From an uncultured Armatimonadota bacterium (GTDB lineage: Bacteria; Armatimonadota; UBA5829; DTJY01), in assembly GCA_937875395.1 (NCBI GenBank), contig CALNCU010000074.1, positions 1-13,282 of the forward strand: a stretch of DNA of 13,282 nt. Direction: 5' to 3'. The notes below the pieces were generated by a model that did not search any database, was not told the DNA's origin, and saw only the letters and a program-made list of their open reading frames with translations. This document shows, piece after piece, positions 11,605 through 13,282 of this stretch. Every line of letters begins with the position of its first letter. Position 1 is the first letter of the stretch. The translations under genes and the position numbers were made by a program.

Positions 11605-13282
11605 ATGATACAACAGGTAGAGTTGGATCTTGCAGGGCGTACTCTTAAAATAGAGACAGGTAGAGTCGCCAAGCAGGCCGACGGGGCTGTGCTTGTCAGC
11701 TATGGTGATACTGTGGTTCTGGCTACAGCCACCATGAGCGGCGAGCCCAGGGAGGGCATAGACTTCTTCCCCCTGGTCTGCGATTATGAAGAAAAAAAAT
11801 ACGCCGTGGGCAAAATCCCCGGCGGATACATTAAAAGAGGAGGAAGGCCCTCCGAGCGAGCGATACTCATATCAAGGCTGATAGACCGGCCGCTCCGCCC
11901 GCTCTTCCCTTCCGGCATGAGAAACGAGGTGCAGGTAATTGCTGCGCCCCTTTCCGTTGATCTTGCCTCCCCCCCGGATGTTATAGCAATGATTGCATCT
12001 TCCGCGGCGCTTACCATCTCACGCATCCCCTTTGACGGCCCAATAGGCACAGTACGGGTCTCCCGCATAAACGGAGAGTTTGTACTGAACCCGTCCTGGG
12101 ATGATATGCAGGAAGCAGAGATGAACGTTGTAGTTGCAGGCGGACCGGGCGGCATTACCACCGTTGATGCAGATGCAAAGATTGTAGACGAATCCGTAAT
12201 ACTGGATGCCCTGGATTTTGCTCAAGGGTACATACAGCAGCTGATAGACCTTCAGAATAAGCTGAGGGAGCTTGTCGGACAGCCCAAAGCAGAGGTAGTC
12301 CTGCATACAGTTGCGCCGGAAATTCTTGAAGCCGTACGCACCCGCGCAGGCGAAGAGATTATAAATGCCATCCAGCAGCCGGACAAGGCAACCCGCGAGG
12401 CAGGGATAAGCATCCTCAAAGCAGAGATAGTAGAGCGCATGGCCGCAGACTTCCCCGACATGGAGGCAGACCTTGCCGAAGCCGTGGAGAAGGTTGTAAA
12501 AGAATCGGTCAGAAAGCTGATTATAGAAAAAGGAATTCGCCCGGACGGCCGCACCCCAACAGAGATACGCCCCATAAGCTGCGAAGTTGGGCTGCTCCCA
12601 AGAGTCCACGGTTCCGGCCTCTTCACCAGAGGGCAGACCCAGGTGCTCAGCACAATAACCCTGGGCTCTCTGGATGATGCCCAGAAGCTGGATACGGTAG
12701 AAGAAGACGGCGTAAAGCGCTATATGCACTTCTACAACTTCCCTCCGTACAGCGTGGGAGAAACAAGGCCGCTCCGCGGGCCGGGCCGCCGCGAAATAGG
12801 CCACGGCGCGCTTGCAGAAAAGGCGCTTGTGCCGGTAATACCGCCGCAGGAAGATTTCCCGTACGCCCTGCTTGTAACCTCTGAGGTGCTGGAATCCAAC
12901 GGTTCCACATCGCAGGCCAGCGTCTGCGGAAGCACCCTTGCGCTTATGGATGCCGGCGTAAAAATAAAGGCGCCCGTAGCGGGAGCCGCAATGGGCCTTA
13001 TGTCTGATGGAGAGAAGTTTGTAGTCCTCTCAGACATACAGGGCATGGAAGACTTCTCCGGCGACATGGATTTTAAGGTTGCCGGAACCGCAGAAGGCGT
13101 AACAGCCATTCAGATGGATACCAAGATACAGGGTATCCCAAGAGGCATCCTCACAGATGCGCTTGCACAGGCAAAGGATGCAAGGCTCTACATACTAGGG
13201 AAGATGCTGGAGGCCATCTCCGCGCCCAATACAGAGATGTCTCCTTACGCGCCAAGGGTTCTCAGCATAGAGATTCACCCGG
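11605..13282 (+). CDS. pnp: Polyribonucleotide nucleotidyltransferase (PNPase), partial at right edge
   Basis: Phosphorolytic 3'-to-5' exoribonuclease, trimeric, a core part of RNA decay. The first 559 residues are present, of about 700-750. The first RNase PH domain shows the family stretch FFPLVCDYEEKKYAVGKIPGG and RPSERAILISRLIDRPLRPLFP. An alpha-helical middle region follows, then the second RNase PH domain with FTRGQTQVLSTITLG, GRREIGHGALAEKAL and the active-site segment GDMDFKVAGT (D487, D489). The KH and S1 RNA-binding domains lie beyond the window. In IKRGG a glycine stands where many homologues have the REG of KREGRPSE. ATG 11605 has AAGG (11595-11598) 6 nt upstream. The rpsO-pnp pairing is widely conserved; unlike E. 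coli, there is no room for a terminator or RNase III hairpin in the 17-nt gap. Confidence 0.97.
   Translation, partial: MIQQVELDLAGRTLKIETGRVAKQADGAVLVSYGDTVVLATATMSGEPREGIDFFPLVCDYEEKKYAVGKIPGGYIKRGGRPSERAILISRLIDRPLRPLFPSGMRNEVQVIAAPLSVDLASPPDVIAMIASSAALTISRIPFDGPIGTVRVSRINGEFVLNPSWDDMQEAEMNVVVAGGPGGITTVDADAKIVDESVILDALDFAQGYIQQLIDLQNKLRELVGQPKAEVVLHTVAPEILEAVRTRAGEEIINAIQQPDKATREAGISILKAEIVERMAADFPDMEADLAEAVEKVVKESVRKLIIEKGIRPDGRTPTEIRPISCEVGLLPRVHGSGLFTRGQTQVLSTITLGSLDDAQKLDTVEEDGVKRYMHFYNFPPYSVGETRPLRGPGRREIGHGALAEKALVPVIPPQEDFPYALLVTSEVLESNGSTSQASVCGSTLALMDAGVKIKAPVAGAAMGLMSDGEKFVVLSDIQGMEDFSGDMDFKVAGTAEGVTAIQMDTKIQGIPRGILTDALAQAKDARLYILGKMLEAISAPNTEMSPYAPRVLSIEIHP

Overview
The window is a bacterial chromosomal segment of roughly 50-55% GC by eye. 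It holds a small oxygen/NO-detoxification operon, a sulfur amino acid enzyme, a multi-pass membrane TPR protein, and a long, well-ordered translation and RNA-processing cluster. Rubredoxin followed by an A-type flavodiiron protein is typical of anaerobes and microaerophiles. The order nusA-ylxR-infB-ylxP-rbfA-nrnA-truB-ribF-rpsO-pnp is found in Firmicutes-like and deltaproteobacterial-like lineages. The S15 C-terminus (...SRLGLRR) and the PNPase signature (DIQGMED...GDMDFKVAGT) resemble the Gram-positive/Terrabacteria type, whereas the GT-C/TPR protein is common in environmental delta-like and candidate phyla. I cannot fix the phylum from the sequence alone.

Layout: positions 1-554 (minus strand) hold a 53-residue rubredoxin whose end overlaps the start of a flavodiiron protein cut by the window edge. 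Positions 692-1870 (plus) encode a PLP-dependent cystathionine gamma-synthase/lyase-family enzyme. It ends 11 bp inside the convergent gene for a 612-residue membrane protein with five C-terminal TPRs (1860-3698, minus). A divergent promoter region follows: TTGACA-17-TATACT faces left toward the TPR gene, and an extended -10 TGC-TATAAT faces right toward nusA. From 3921 to 11027 nusA, ylxR, infB, ylxP, rbfA, nrnA, truB and ribF all run rightward, the last four chained by 14-17 bp overlaps. A near-consensus promoter (TTGACA-17-TAGACT) and a leader of about 237 nt precede rpsO and pnp; pnp runs off the right edge.

The genes fit one programme. NusA and PNPase control RNA elongation and decay, IF-2 and RbfA serve initiation and 30S maturation, TruB modifies tRNA U55, S15 is a primary 30S protein, NrnA finishes RNA degradation to mononucleotides, and RibF makes FMN/FAD (which the flavodiiron protein would need). 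The protein-coding content is recognisable family by family, and I see no mobile element, CRISPR array, tRNA or rRNA.

The unexplained content is in the non-coding leaders and spacers: a terminator-like hairpin between the nusA promoter and nusA, a long bulged hairpin with a T-tract between infB and ylxP, a hairpin-rich 147-nt spacer between ylxR and infB, and a rpsO leader with crossing long-range helices and an anti-Shine-Dalgarno tract. These look like RNA-based control elements. They were found by eye, without folding software or homology searches.
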